A DNA stretch of 38,602 nt from an uncultured Eubacteriales bacterium (GCA_902795265.1 CADBKM010000025.1:1-38602), one strand, 5' to 3'. Counted from the stretch's first letter, positions 23,799-32,720 are shown. The notes: generated by a model from the sequence alone, not told the origin. Numbers and translations: made by a program.

Positions 23799-25088
23799 AT
23801 GCCGGTAGGATTATTGTTCATACTGTTCGTGATATTTCTCATAATAGCCATACCTGTGGGCATCACACTCGGCATAACGGCTGTGCTGCCTCACATCTTT
23901 GATCCGTCGTTCACGGTGGGAGCGAAGTATCTCATAAGAGCGATGTTCGGCGGACTCGACAGCTTCCCTTTGCTGGCTGTGCCGATGTTCGTGCTCTCGG
24001 GCATCATAATGGCCAAGGGAGGCATATCACGAAAGATATTCGATATATTTGCATACTTTTTCGGCAGATTCACTGCCGGAATGCCGTGCGCTGTCATAGT
24101 GACATGCCTGTTCTACGGCGCGATCTCCGGGTCTGCTCCGGCGACCGTTGCTGCCGTAGGCAGCATGACCATCCCGATCCTGATCGGGCTGGGCTACGAC
24201 AAAACATTTTCTACATCTGTCGTAGCGGTCGCCGGCGGACTTGGTGTAATCATCCCGCCTAGCATTCCGTTCATCATGTACGGAATGGCGTCGGGAGCAT
24301 CCGTAAGCGACCTGTTTCTGGCGGGCATCATCCCGGGGCTTGTGATAGCGGTTCTGCTCATGGGTTACGCCATTTTCTACTGCAAAAAGAACGGAGAAGA
24401 CAGAGTAAGGATACAGGCCGAGATAGGGAAGCTCCACGAGATGGGCTTCGGAAAAGTATTCAAAGAGAGCTTCTGGGCCATACTGAGCCCGGTCATAGTT
24501 CTCGGATGCATTTACTCAGGCGTCACATCACCGACAGAAGCAGCTGTTATCTCGGTGTTCTACGCGTTGATAGTCAGCCTGTTCATATACAAAGAGATAA
24601 AGTTCGGAGACCTTTGGGGCATACTCGTAGAGGCTATAAAGACGTTCACTCCGATACTGTTCATACTGGCGGCATCGACAGCATTCTCGAGAGTGCTGAC
24701 ACTGATGCAGGTGCCGCAGACGGTAAGCTCCTTCATACTCGGAAACTTCTCGAGCAAGGTAGTTATACTGCTGGTGATCAACCTGTTCCTGCTGATCGTG
24801 GGAATGGTCATGGATACCACACCGGCAATACTGATCCTCACTCCGATACTGCTGCCTATAGCGCAGGGCATCGGCATGGATCCTATCCAGTTCGGTGTAA
24901 TAATGGTAGTCAACCTGGCTATCGGATTCGTTACTCCGCCGATCGGTGTAAACCTGTTCGTTGCCAGCGCGCTCACCGATGTTCCGGTCATGGAGATCGC
25001 AAAAAAGGCACTGCCTATGATAGGCTTGTTCCTTGTAGCGCTGCTGCTGTTCACTTTCGTTCCGGCGTTCTCGCTGGCGCTCATTTAG
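23799..25088 (+). CDS. TRAP transporter large permease (DctM)
   Basis: This is the large channel subunit, 429 residues, with about 12 membrane helices. Landmarks are GLDSFPLLAVPMFVLSG, GSAPATVAAVGSMTIP, GVIIPPSIPFI and the C-terminal GFVTPPIGVNLFVASAL. It would use a Na+ or H+ gradient to import a carboxylate handed over by the DctP lipoprotein. AAGGAG overlaps the end of dctQ. Given the aroE/aroD neighbours the ligand may be a hydroaromatic carboxylate such as quinate or shikimate; this is inferred from context. Confidence 0.93.
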   Translation: MPVGLLFILFVIFLIIAIPVGITLGITAVLPHIFDPSFTVGAKYLIRAMFGGLDSFPLLAVPMFVLSGIIMAKGGISRKIFDIFAYFFGRFTAGMPCAVIVTCLFYGAISGSAPATVAAVGSMTIPILIGLGYDKTFSTSVVAVAGGLGVIIPPSIPFIMYGMASGASVSDLFLAGIIPGLVIAVLLMGYAIFYCKKNGEDRVRIQAEIGKLHEMGFGKVFKESFWAILSPVIVLGCIYSGVTSPTEAAVISVFYALIVSLFIYKEIKFGDLWGILVEAIKTFTPILFILAASTAFSRVLTLMQVPQTVSSFILGNFSSKVVILLVINLFLLIVGMVMDTTPAILILTPILLPIAQGIGMDPIQFGVIMVVNLAIGFVTPPIGVNLFVASALTDVPVMEIAKKALPMIGLFLVALLLFTFVPAFSLALI

Positions 25089-25101
25089 CAGGAGGTGTGT
25101 T

Positions 25102-26139
25102 ATGAAGAGAAAGAATTCAGTACATGCGTCCGTCCGCTTCAGCGTAATAATAGCCTGCCTGATTCTTATGGGGATCGTGATGACAGGCTGCGGAAAGAAT
25201 GACGGAGAACAGCGCTACGCTTATCCGCTTGCGACAGCAAGCCCTGAGGATACGGTCACACAGCTCTACGCCGAGAAGTTCGCCGAAGAAGTTGACAGGC
25301 TCAGCAACGGAGAGATCAAGATCCAGGTCTATGCGAACTCGACTCTCGGAGGCGACCGCGAGCTTCTGGAATCGTGCAAGGACGGAGACATTCCGTTCGT
25401 TGTGCAGAACACTGCGCCTCAGGTCACTTTCATGCCTGACCTTGCGGTATTCGATGTCCCATGCGCGTTCGAAAACCTCGATGAATGCAGAGCGGTGCTC
25501 GATGATCCGGACTTCAGCGGTCTGGTCAGCAATGTCTATGAGGACGGCGGATACAAGCTGCTCGGCATAGCCGATCAGGGCTTCCGCGTCATGAGCACTA
25601 ACAAGCCTGTAAAGTCGATTGGCGACTTCAAGGGGCAGAAGATCCGCACAATGGAGAATCCGTTCCACCTCGACTTCTGGAAATCGATCGGAGCAAACCC
25701 GACACCTATGAGCTTTGCTGAGGTGTATATCGGACTTCAGCAGCACACCATCGATGCCCAGGAGAACCCGTACGAGGTAATCGTCTCGAACAGGCTTTAC
25801 GAGCAGCAGGATTACGTTGTCGAAACGAATCATCTGCCTCACCTGATAACCCTGATCATGAATGACGAATTCTTTAAGGATATGCCTGAAGAACATCAGG
25901 AGATCCTGAAAGAGGCAGCTGCGACCGCGACTGAATACGCGCGTCAGGCGTCTGATGACAGGATCGCGGACAGGGTAAAGACCATCGAAGACAGCGGCAC
26001 AGAGATCCTTAAGATCGACGATGAGACCTATGATGCCATCGTTGAGGCAAGCTCGGGTGTCCGTGAAGAGATCAAGAGCAAGGTAGATAAGAAGGTCTAC
26101 GATACATACATCGAGTGCATAGACAAGGCACGCAAGTGA
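25102..26139 (+). CDS. TRAP transporter solute-binding lipoprotein (DctP)
   Basis: This extracellular binding protein is anchored by lipid: a signal peptide ends in the lipobox MTGC with Cys30. The mature part has the DctP hallmarks: FAEEVDRLSNGEIKIQVY near the start, GFRVMSTNKPVKSIGDFKGQKIRTMEN in the ligand region including the Arg that binds the substrate carboxylate, and QQHTIDAQENPYEVI. It has 345 residues. GCAGGAGG precedes ATG 25102. The conserved Arg implies a carboxylate ligand. A terminator follows at 26161-26190 and ends the cluster. Confidence 0.93.
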   Translation: MKRKNSVHASVRFSVIIACLILMGIVMTGCGKNDGEQRYAYPLATASPEDTVTQLYAEKFAEEVDRLSNGEIKIQVYANSTLGGDRELLESCKDGDIPFVVQNTAPQVTFMPDLAVFDVPCAFENLDECRAVLDDPDFSGLVSNVYEDGGYKLLGIADQGFRVMSTNKPVKSIGDFKGQKIRTMENPFHLDFWKSIGANPTPMSFAEVYIGLQQHTIDAQENPYEVIVSNRLYEQQDYVVETNHLPHLITLIMNDEFFKDMPEEHQEILKEAAATATEYARQASDDRIADRVKTIEDSGTEILKIDDETYDAIVEASSGVREEIKSKVDKKVYDTYIECIDKARK

Positions 26140-26160
26140 GAGCTGACTCACGCCTCAAGA

Positions 26161-26190
26161 TAGTCCCGGACTGATGCCGGGACTATTTTT
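26161..26190 (+). terminator. Terminator after the TRAP operon
   Basis: AGTCCCGG and CCGGGACT pair around a 7-base loop, with ATTTTT following. TATAAT at 26202-26207 just downstream is a candidate -10 for the thioesterase gene, though no clear -35 is seen. Confidence 0.85.
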
Positions 26191-26242
26191 GTGCTATTAT
26201 ATATAATCGGAGCCGGAAAACGGCAGACGAAAGGGGCATCAA

Positions 26243-26956
26243 ATGAAACTTGTAAAGACAGACAGACTGCCTGCGAGCTACTGCGGAGCCGATGTGAAGC
26301 TCTCGGTAGAAGGCGCTTTCAGAATAGTTGAAGACATGGTCACCGAAATAATGGGAGACCAGCATATAGACGGAGTCACATGCATGCGCGAGTACGGCGG
26401 CATGTGGGTGTTCGTCCGCAACCGCATCGAGATGGATCAGCCGCTCGAGTGGATGGAGACATACACGGCGACGAGCTATATAAGCTCCTTCTCAAAGATA
26501 AGGCTGTATATAGACACGGTGCTTCAGAAAGAGGACGGAAGCATCGCCCTGAAATCGAGACTCGAGATGTGCGCCGTAGACCTCGAGACCGGCAAGATAA
26601 GAAAGTCGGAGAGCGTTGGAGTAGGAGACAAGACTCCGCCCGAAGAGCCGATGTTCGACATTGCGTATTCTAAGGAGAAGCCTGTACGCGAAGAGCTTAT
26701 CGACGAGATAACAGTGCGCTCGGCAGACATCGACTACTGCCACCATACCAACAACATCTCGTACGTGCGCTACTTCATGAACCAGTTCAGAGTAGATGAT
26801 CTGATCGAAAAGCCGGTGAAGGCGATCGAAGTGCAGTACGCTGCTCAGACTCACGAAGGAGACAGACTCAGCGTTTACCGCTGCAGCTCCAAAAACGAAG
26901 CCTTTGTCATAGAACTCGAAGGAACAAAGGCAGTAAGCTGCATAATAAACAGATGA
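26243..26956 (+). CDS. Acyl-ACP thioesterase family protein
   Basis: This 237-residue protein consists of two hot-dog domains as in bacterial FatA/FatB-type thioesterases, which release fatty acids from acyl carrier protein. The first half ends near DLETGKIRKSE. The second carries the catalytic region VRSADIDYCHHTNNISYVRYF, with Asn and His in the DxNxHxNN-like motif. GAAAGGGG lies before the start. The gene is convergent with the Lrp-type regulator, with 6 bases between the stops. Chain-length specificity cannot be read from sequence. Confidence 0.85.
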   Translation: MKLVKTDRLPASYCGADVKLSVEGAFRIVEDMVTEIMGDQHIDGVTCMREYGGMWVFVRNRIEMDQPLEWMETYTATSYISSFSKIRLYIDTVLQKEDGSIALKSRLEMCAVDLETGKIRKSESVGVGDKTPPEEPMFDIAYSKEKPVREELIDEITVRSADIDYCHHTNNISYVRYFMNQFRVDDLIEKPVKAIEVQYAAQTHEGDRLSVYRCSSKNEAFVIELEGTKAVSCIINR

Positions 26957-26962
26957 GTCTTT

Positions 26963-27391
26963 CTAAAAGCGCTCAAGCACTGTGGAGAAAACCACCTGCG
27001 TCTCGGTCCTTCCGAACGCCTGAAGCTCACCAATTAGAGTGTCGAGCTCGGATGTTGACGGCGTTACGACCTTGAGGAGCATGGAATACGGCCCTGTTAT
27101 GTGGCTGCATTCAAGAATGAAGTCCTTGCGCTGGATGAAGTCGTAGAATTTCCTCTGATCGTCGGGCTGCACCGACATCTGGATGAAGGCTTTTATCTTG
27201 TAGCCGATCTTTTCCAGATCGATATCTGCATGATATCCCTTTATGAAGCCGGCAGACTCGAGTTTATCGATACGTGAGGCGATAGCCGGCGTCGTGAGAT
27301 GAACTTCAGACGAGAGATCTTTGAGTGAAATACGTGCGTTCATTTTTAGAAGATTAAGGATCTGAACATCCATTTCGTCAATATTCTTCAT
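26963..27391 (-). CDS. Lrp/AsnC family transcriptional regulator
   Basis: This is a 142-residue regulator with an N-terminal helix-turn-helix (NARISLKDLSSEVHLTTPAIASRIDKLE region, residues ~18-45) and a C-terminal RAM ligand-binding domain typical of feast/famine proteins. It starts 15 bases after pckA on the same strand, so it probably shares the pckA transcript. It may sense an amino acid and adjust gluconeogenic or amino acid genes; this is inferred. GAAAGG precedes the ATG. Confidence 0.92.
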   Translation of the reverse strand: MKNIDEMDVQILNLLKMNARISLKDLSSEVHLTTPAIASRIDKLESAGFIKGYHADIDLEKIGYKIKAFIQMSVQPDDQRKFYDFIQRKDFILECSHITGPYSMLLKVVTPSTSELDTLIGELQAFGRTETQVVFSTVLERF

Positions 27392-27406
27392 GGCGATTCC
27401 TTTCTG

Positions 27407-29080
27407 CTAGTGCGCCGGCCCTGCCGCTGTTATATCTGCAGGCATGTCAGGATATTTCTTGTTGAAGTTGTCGATGAACATTGCGGCAAGCTCATCCGCC
27501 TGTCTGTCGTAAGCGGCGGTGTCATCCCAGGTGTTCCTCGGGATCAGGATCTCATCGGGAACTCCGCTGACCCTGACAGGAACCTCAAGATTGAATCTGT
27601 CGTCGTGTACGTATTCGGAGGTTTCAAGTTCGCCGTTCAGAGCTGCCGTTACCATGGCCCTTGTATATGCGAGCTTGATGCGGCTGCCCGTGCCGTATGA
27701 ACCACCCGACCAGCCGGTGTTTACCAGATATACCTGTGTGCCGTATTCATCGAGGCGCTGACCGAACATCTCGGCATAGCGCTCGGTCTTAAGCGGCATG
27801 AACGGTTCTCCGAAGAGGGTCGAGAATGTCGGCTGCGGCTCTTTGACTCCGCGCTCTGTGCCGGCCAGCTTTGCGGTGAATCCCGTAACGAAGTGATAGA
27901 TCGCCGCATTCCGTGTCAGCCTCGAGATAGGAGGGAGTACTCCAAACGCGTCAGCGGTGAGGAAGAAAACGACTTTAGGTATGCCACCTCTGCCGGTGGT
28001 GCTTGCGTTTGGAATGAATTCGATAGGGTAGCCTACGCGTGTGTTCTCGGTAAGCGATCTGTCCGCATAGTCGGGAACATGATCGGTATTGGTAACAACA
28101 TTTTCGAGTACCGAGCCGAAGTGGATGGCGCGGAATATCTCAGGCTCCTTGGCTTCTTCGAGGTCAATGCACTTGGCGTAGCATCCGCCCTCGAAATTGA
28201 ATACGCCGTTTTCAGACCATCCGTGCTCGTCATCGCCTATGAGCTCGCGGCCCGGATCCGCTGAAAGGGTGGTCTTGCCTGTTCCGGAGAGCCCGAAGAA
28301 TATGGCGGTATCGCCTGTCACGGAATCCATGTTGGCCGAGCAGTGCATAGGGAGCACATTGTCTTCGATCGGCATCGCGAAGTTCATGATCGAGAATATG
28401 GTCTTCTTGATCTCGCCGGAGTACTGCGAACCGGCAATGATCGCGAAATGCGCTTCGTAATCGATAATGATAGCTGCCTCGGAGTTTATGCCGAAGCGTC
28501 TGGCGTTGCACTTGTAGCCCGGCGCTACGAGTATCGTATAATCTGCTTCGCCGAAGGTGGCGAGCTCCTCCGCGGTAGGCCTTATGAGAAGGTCGCGGAT
28601 AAACAGGTTCTGTGACGGAAGCTCATTTATGACGCGGAACTTGCGCCTGTGCTTAGGGTCGGCGCCAGCGAAACCGTCAAAAATATATATCTCCTGACCT
28701 TCAAGGTAATCGACCATTTCTTCTTTGATCGCGTTGAAGACTTTTCTGTCGATTGGGTGATTTACTGCTCCCCAGTTTATGAGATCGTATACACCGTCTG
28801 TATCGACTATATACTTGTCGTTAGGGGAGCGGCCTGTGAATTTGCCTGTTGTCACGGCGAGGGCACCGGTGTCGGTAAGGATGCCTTCTCCGTTTATTAT
28901 GGATTTTTCAATAAGAACAGTAGAACTGAGATTGCGGTGCACGACCGACGGAGCTATACCGAGCTCATCGAGGCCGTAAGTCTCTCTGTAGCTCTCCTGG
29001 ATGCTCTCGGAGTTCTGACTGTCCATGGCGATAGCGGGATCGATTCGGAAGAAACCTTTATTCTGCGCGTTTATGCTCAT
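27407..29080 (-). CDS. pckA: Phosphoenolpyruvate carboxykinase (ATP)
   Basis: The enzyme interconverts oxaloacetate and PEP using ATP/ADP; in anaerobes it can serve gluconeogenesis from amino acids or PEP carboxylation. The 557-residue chain has the PCK Walker A GLSGTGKTTLS, the kinase-2 motif IGDDEHGW, GRSPNDKYIV near residue 80 and GYPIEFIPNAS in the C-terminal half. It is the ATP type because it lacks the GTP-enzyme's CysXLeuArg-type loop. AGGAGG lies before the ATG, and a good promoter with 17-base spacing lies upstream. The N-terminus is about 15-20 residues longer than the E. coli enzyme. Confidence 0.95.
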   Translation of the reverse strand: MSINAQNKGFFRIDPAIAMDSQNSESIQESYRETYGLDELGIAPSVVHRNLSSTVLIEKSIINGEGILTDTGALAVTTGKFTGRSPNDKYIVDTDGVYDLINWGAVNHPIDRKVFNAIKEEMVDYLEGQEIYIFDGFAGADPKHRRKFRVINELPSQNLFIRDLLIRPTAEELATFGEADYTILVAPGYKCNARRFGINSEAAIIIDYEAHFAIIAGSQYSGEIKKTIFSIMNFAMPIEDNVLPMHCSANMDSVTGDTAIFFGLSGTGKTTLSADPGRELIGDDEHGWSENGVFNFEGGCYAKCIDLEEAKEPEIFRAIHFGSVLENVVTNTDHVPDYADRSLTENTRVGYPIEFIPNASTTGRGGIPKVVFFLTADAFGVLPPISRLTRNAAIYHFVTGFTAKLAGTERGVKEPQPTFSTLFGEPFMPLKTERYAEMFGQRLDEYGTQVYLVNTGWSGGSYGTGSRIKLAYTRAMVTAALNGELETSEYVHDDRFNLEVPVRVSGVPDEILIPRNTWDDTAAYDRQADELAAMFIDNFNKKYPDMPADITAAGPAH

Positions 29081-29111
29081 GGCTGATCACCTCCTGACGC
29101 TCTATAATTTG

Positions 29112-29140
29112 TTTATACATAAAAACAAGACCGCTTTCAA
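29112..29140 (-). promoter_or_regulatory. pckA promoter
   Basis: Minus-strand TTGAAA and TATAAA are separated by exactly 17 bases, the best -35/-10 pair in the window. Transcription would start near 29105, leaving a 25-nt leader that contains AGGAGG. Confidence 0.7.
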
Positions 29141-29201
29141 TATCAATGTTCAAAAACAAAAACAACGGGCAAAAACACTCGTCTGACTTAACAAAAATAA
29201 G

Positions 29202-29277
29202 TGAGTCAGGGGACGTACCCGCTGACTCACTTCGCGCGTTGACTCATTTTGAGTCAGCGGGTACGTCCCCTGACTCA
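29202..29277. repeat. REP-like palindromic element
   Basis: Two 28-base arms (29202-29229 and 29250-29277) are perfect reverse complements. Each arm has the core GGGGACGTACCC flanked by TGAGTCA/TGACTCA, itself nearly palindromic. The 20-base loop contains a further GACTCA. It lies between the divergent pckA and tex genes. The form resembles extragenic palindromes moved by REP-associated tyrosine transposases in gut bacteria; no transposase is in the window. Confidence 0.7.
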
Positions 29278-29344
29278 TTCGTACTGGCATATCGGCAATG
29301 CATGCTTTACAATAATAGGGATCGCAAAAATGAGGAGGCAGAAT

Positions 29345-31519
29345 TTGGATAATAATATTCTGAAAAAAATAGCTGAAGAACTTGATATAAAACTGTGGCA
29401 GGCTGAAGCAGCCGCAGAACTCATAGACGGCGGAAGTACGATCCCGTTCATAGCCCGTTACCGCAAGGAAGCTACAGGTGCGCTTGACGATGAGGTGCTT
29501 CGTAACTTTGACGAGCGCCTTAAATATCTGCGCAATCTCGAGGAACGCAAGCAGACTGTGCTTGCTGCCATAGACGAGCAGGGCAAGCTCACTGATGAAT
29601 TGCGCGATAAGATACTGAATGCCGAAACTGCTGCCGTGCTTGAGGACCTTTACAGACCATACAAACCAAAGCGCAAAACGCGCGCGAGCATAGCCAGAGA
29701 GAAGGGCCTTGAGGGCCTCGCGGATTACCTGCGCTCGAAGGACTCCGTTGACCCGCTGGCCGAAGCCGAAAAATACGTCTCCGAAGAAAAGGAGATACCG
29801 GACGCAAAGACGGCTTTGGGAATGGCGCAGGATATAATCGCGGATGATATATCCGATGACGCGGATGTAAGAGCGTGGATCAGAAAGAAGACACTCGCAA
29901 AGGGTCAGCTGGCATGCGGCCTGGGTGCTGAGGGCAGGAAGATCGCTGAAGCCGGCGAAAGGTCAGTATATGAGAACTACTTCGAATACAGCGAACCTGT
30001 TTCGAAAATACCGGGACACAGAGTGCTGGCGGTAAACCGCGGAGAGAAGGAGAAAGTGCTTTCCGTATCTGTCGACGCACCTGAAGAGGAAATCATAGAT
30101 TACATAGACCGCAAAACACTCCGAAAGGTCACTGATGCCTGCAGACCCTACGTCGAGGCAGCGATAGAAGACGGGTATAAGAGGCTTATAGCTCCGTCGA
30201 TCGAGACTGAGATCCGCGGAGGACTTACCGAGACTGCCGAGGAGGGCGCCATAAAGGTGTTCGGCTCAAACCTTGAGCAGCTGCTGATGCAGCCACCTCT
30301 TAAAGGAAAGACAGTGCTCGGATGGGACCCGGCATTCAGGACCGGCTGCAAGCTGGCTGTATGCGACCCTACAGGAAAGATCCTGAAAACGGCTGTCATT
30401 TATCCGACAGCTCCTCAGAACAGAGTAGCAGAGTCTGTAAAGACACTTGAAGAGCTCTGCGATAAATACAATGTGGATGTTATCTCGGTAGGCAACGGAA
30501 CAGCTTCAAGAGAGTCCGAAAAGATTATCGCAGATTTCATTCGCAGCTACGAAAAGAGCAGACGCGGCAGAAAGCTTCACTATGCAATAGTCAATGAAGC
30601 AGGAGCGTCGGTATACTCCGCGAGCAAGCTCGCGACAGAAGAGCACCCTGATCTGAACGTAGGGGAGAGAAGTTCTGCGTCGATCGCGCGCAGGCTGCAG
30701 GATCCGCTCTCAGAACTTGTAAAGATCGACCCTAAGGCAATAGGTGTCGGCCAGTATCAGCACGATATGAACCAGAAGCGTCTGGGTGAAGCGCTTAGCG
30801 CCGTGGTGGAGAAGTGCGTCAACATGGTAGGTGTTGATGTCAATACTGCATCGCCTTCACTGCTTGGATACGTATCGGGCATCAGCAAGCAGGTCGCCGC
30901 AAACATAGTTGCATACAGAAACGAGAACGGCAGATTCACATCGCGCAAAGAACTTCTCAAGGTGCCTAAGCTCGGGCCTAAGGCGTACGAGCAGTGCGCG
31001 GGATTCCTCAGAATAACGGACGGCAAGGAGCCTCTCGACGCTACCGCGGTTCACCCTGAGAGCTACGATGCAGCAAGAGCAGTGCTGAAAGAGTGCGGTT
31101 ATGAAGTGAAGGATATTCTCGAAGGAAAGGTAAAGGGCCTGGCCTCGAAGAAGGATATTGCCGACAAGCTCGGCATAGGCAAGTATACCTTTGCGGATAT
31201 AGCCGCTGAGCTTGAGAAGCCGGGAAGAGACCCGCGAGACGCAGTGCAGGCACCTGTACTGAGAAGCGACGTTCTCGACATGGCCGATCTTACTCCGGGC
31301 ATGGAGCTGAAGGGAACCGTGCGCAACATAGTCGATTTCGGCGCCTTCGTTGATATCGGCGTGCATCAGGACGGACTCGTTCACATATCCGAGCTGGCTG
31401 ACAGATTCGTAAAGCACCCGCTCGACGTGGTCAAAGTCGGTGACATAGTCAATGTAAAAGTGCTGTCAGTAGATGAAAAGCGCGGCAAGATATCGCTGTC
31501 GATGAAGGGCCTTAACTGA
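29345..31519 (+). CDS. tex: Tex family RNA-binding transcriptional accessory protein
   Basis: This is a 724-residue nucleic-acid-binding protein of the Tex/YhgF family. In order it has an N-terminal helical region (IAEELDIKLWQAEAAAELIDGGSTIPFIARYRKEATG, residues 5-41), a YqgF-like RNase H fold (LGWDPAFRTGCKLAV), a helix-hairpin-helix segment (VNTASPSLLGYVSGISKQVAANIV) and a C-terminal S1 domain (GMELKGTVRNIVDFGAFVDIG). TTG 29345 was chosen because AGGAGG lies 6 bases upstream; the in-frame ATG 29330 would place that site inside the gene. A strong terminator follows. It may help tolerate stalled or damaged transcription. Confidence 0.94.
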   Translation: MDNNILKKIAEELDIKLWQAEAAAELIDGGSTIPFIARYRKEATGALDDEVLRNFDERLKYLRNLEERKQTVLAAIDEQGKLTDELRDKILNAETAAVLEDLYRPYKPKRKTRASIAREKGLEGLADYLRSKDSVDPLAEAEKYVSEEKEIPDAKTALGMAQDIIADDISDDADVRAWIRKKTLAKGQLACGLGAEGRKIAEAGERSVYENYFEYSEPVSKIPGHRVLAVNRGEKEKVLSVSVDAPEEEIIDYIDRKTLRKVTDACRPYVEAAIEDGYKRLIAPSIETEIRGGLTETAEEGAIKVFGSNLEQLLMQPPLKGKTVLGWDPAFRTGCKLAVCDPTGKILKTAVIYPTAPQNRVAESVKTLEELCDKYNVDVISVGNGTASRESEKIIADFIRSYEKSRRGRKLHYAIVNEAGASVYSASKLATEEHPDLNVGERSSASIARRLQDPLSELVKIDPKAIGVGQYQHDMNQKRLGEALSAVVEKCVNMVGVDVNTASPSLLGYVSGISKQVAANIVAYRNENGRFTSRKELLKVPKLGPKAYEQCAGFLRITDGKEPLDATAVHPESYDAARAVLKECGYEVKDILEGKVKGLASKKDIADKLGIGKYTFADIAAELEKPGRDPRDAVQAPVLRSDVLDMADLTPGMELKGTVRNIVDFGAFVDIGVHQDGLVHISELADRFVKHPLDVVKVGDIVNVKVLSVDEKRGKISLSMKGLN

Positions 31520-31555
31520 TAGAAGGGCCTCAGCATATGCAGACCGATGAAAAGC

Positions 31556-31580
31556 GGGCATCACATGATGCCCTCTTTTT
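31556..31580 (+). terminator. Terminator after tex
   Basis: GGGCATCA and TGATGCCC form a stem with a tiny loop, followed by TCTTTTT. Confidence 0.85.
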
Positions 31581-31591
31581 AGTTCAGTTAT

Positions 31592-32419
31592 TTAGTACCA
31601 GCCTCTTGAGCAGAAGTGCGCCCATGCCGCGGACGGTGATCCGTATCTGCCGGCTATGTATTTAAGACCCCATCTGATCTGAGGTTCAGGATTGGTCCTG
31701 TAATCGCTTCCCTCGGACGCCATCTTTGAGCCCGGCAGCGCCTGCGGTATGCCGTGTGCGCCGCTGCTCTTGTTGTGCGAGTTCGGATTCCAGCCCGACT
31801 CTTTGTTCCACAGGTATATCAGAGGTTCAAGCTCTGAGGAATCCCATCCGAAATCAGGGAGCAGCGAAAGCGCGTATTTCTGGTATTCACCCTTGACACC
31901 CGACGCGATAGGCAGGCTTTCAGGGATATCTGCTGACAGGGTCCCTGCCGGAACGTAATACTCTTCATCATCCAATGCGATGCGGCTCCAGCCGTTATGA
32001 GTGATGCCCGTGCGCCTTACCATCTTGTCTTTATCAAGCTTGCCGGCGCTCTTGTAAGATTTGTTGGCGCCTTTTCTGTACTTGACCTTTTTGGTCGTCC
32101 ACACGTACTCATAGACTTCCTCATCGACGCTTTCAAGATATGAGTTTACGACATCTGTCGTCTGACCCTGCATGCTTACAGAAGCATTTGCGACGGTAGC
32201 AGAACAGACCTGTCCGAAGGCGCGCATCTCAATATTGTGACACCAGATGCTGTAGATAAACCCGCATGCCAGTATCACGGATATCAGCTCGATCGAGACT
32301 ATTGCCTTAAGCACTTTGCGCCTGGCCGCGCGCCTGACGCTGACCATGTTGATGTGCCGCGGCTTTGAGCTGTCGGGCTTGTAATGCTTTGGAGCTATGA
32401 CTGCCTGTTCGATCTGAAT
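31592..32419 (-). CDS. Membrane-anchored transglycosylase SLT-like protein, probable ATT start
   Basis: This is a cell-wall hydrolase candidate. After a short basic cytoplasmic segment comes one membrane helix (LKAIVSIELISVILACGFIYSIW), a Lys/Tyr-rich linker, and a C-terminal lysozyme-like domain with the catalytic Glu in WNKESGWNP, followed by SSGAHGIPQALPGSKM and AAWAHFCSRGWY. The first in-frame ATG (32347) has no ribosome site. AGGAGG lies 8 bases before an in-frame ATT at 32419, giving a 275-residue protein, and no ATG, GTG or TTG occurs between that ATT and the upstream stop. The C-terminal domain resembles actinobacterial-type SLT proteins. Starting at 32347 would give 251 residues. Confidence 0.78.
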   Translation of the reverse strand: MQIEQAVIAPKHYKPDSSKPRHINMVSVRRAARRKVLKAIVSIELISVILACGFIYSIWCHNIEMRAFGQVCSATVANASVSMQGQTTDVVNSYLESVDEEVYEYVWTTKKVKYRKGANKSYKSAGKLDKDKMVRRTGITHNGWSRIALDDEEYYVPAGTLSADIPESLPIASGVKGEYQKYALSLLPDFGWDSSELEPLIYLWNKESGWNPNSHNKSSGAHGIPQALPGSKMASEGSDYRTNPEPQIRWGLKYIAGRYGSPSAAWAHFCSRGWY

Positions 32420-32460
32420 GACGCTTACCTCCTGCTTCCAGATTACATACTACTAACCAA

Positions 32461-32488
32461 ACTATCACATAAAGGACTGAAAATTCAA
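32461..32488 (-). promoter_or_regulatory. Probable promoter of the transglycosylase gene
   Basis: Minus-strand TTGAAT (32483-32488) and GATAGT (32461-32466) have a 16-base spacer. A start near 32454 would leave about 35 nt containing AGGAGG before the ATT codon, consistent with initiation there. Confidence 0.4.
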
Positions 32489-32631
32489 CGAAATGCGGGC
32501 ATTTCAACGCTCCTGAGAGCAAAACCTTTTGCGTCAGAAGGGTATATCGGGGCTTATCCTATGCTATACTTCTATATAAAGGGTGGCTCTGTACATAACA
32601 ATACAACGGAGTGATTTTCCATAGCACCACG

Positions 32632-32709
32632 GTGAACGACCTTGTGGCTGTAGTCACGTATTACGGAATGAGCTGGCTGCTGCTGCTCAATATTATGCAT
32701 CTGGCTTAA
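32632..32709 (+). CDS. Possible 25-residue hydrophobic peptide
   Basis: A GTG-initiated frame encodes MNDLVAVVTYYG followed by MSWLLLLNIMHLA, enough for one membrane helix. The ribosome site is not convincing: the nearest GGAGTG is about 20 bases upstream. It lies inside the putative short transcript, between a possible promoter and terminator. It resembles the size and character of type I toxin or regulatory membrane peptides, but no family is recognised. Treat as a candidate only. Confidence 0.25.
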   Translation: MNDLVAVVTYYGMSWLLLLNIMHLA

Positions 32710-32720
32710 AATATAAAGAA

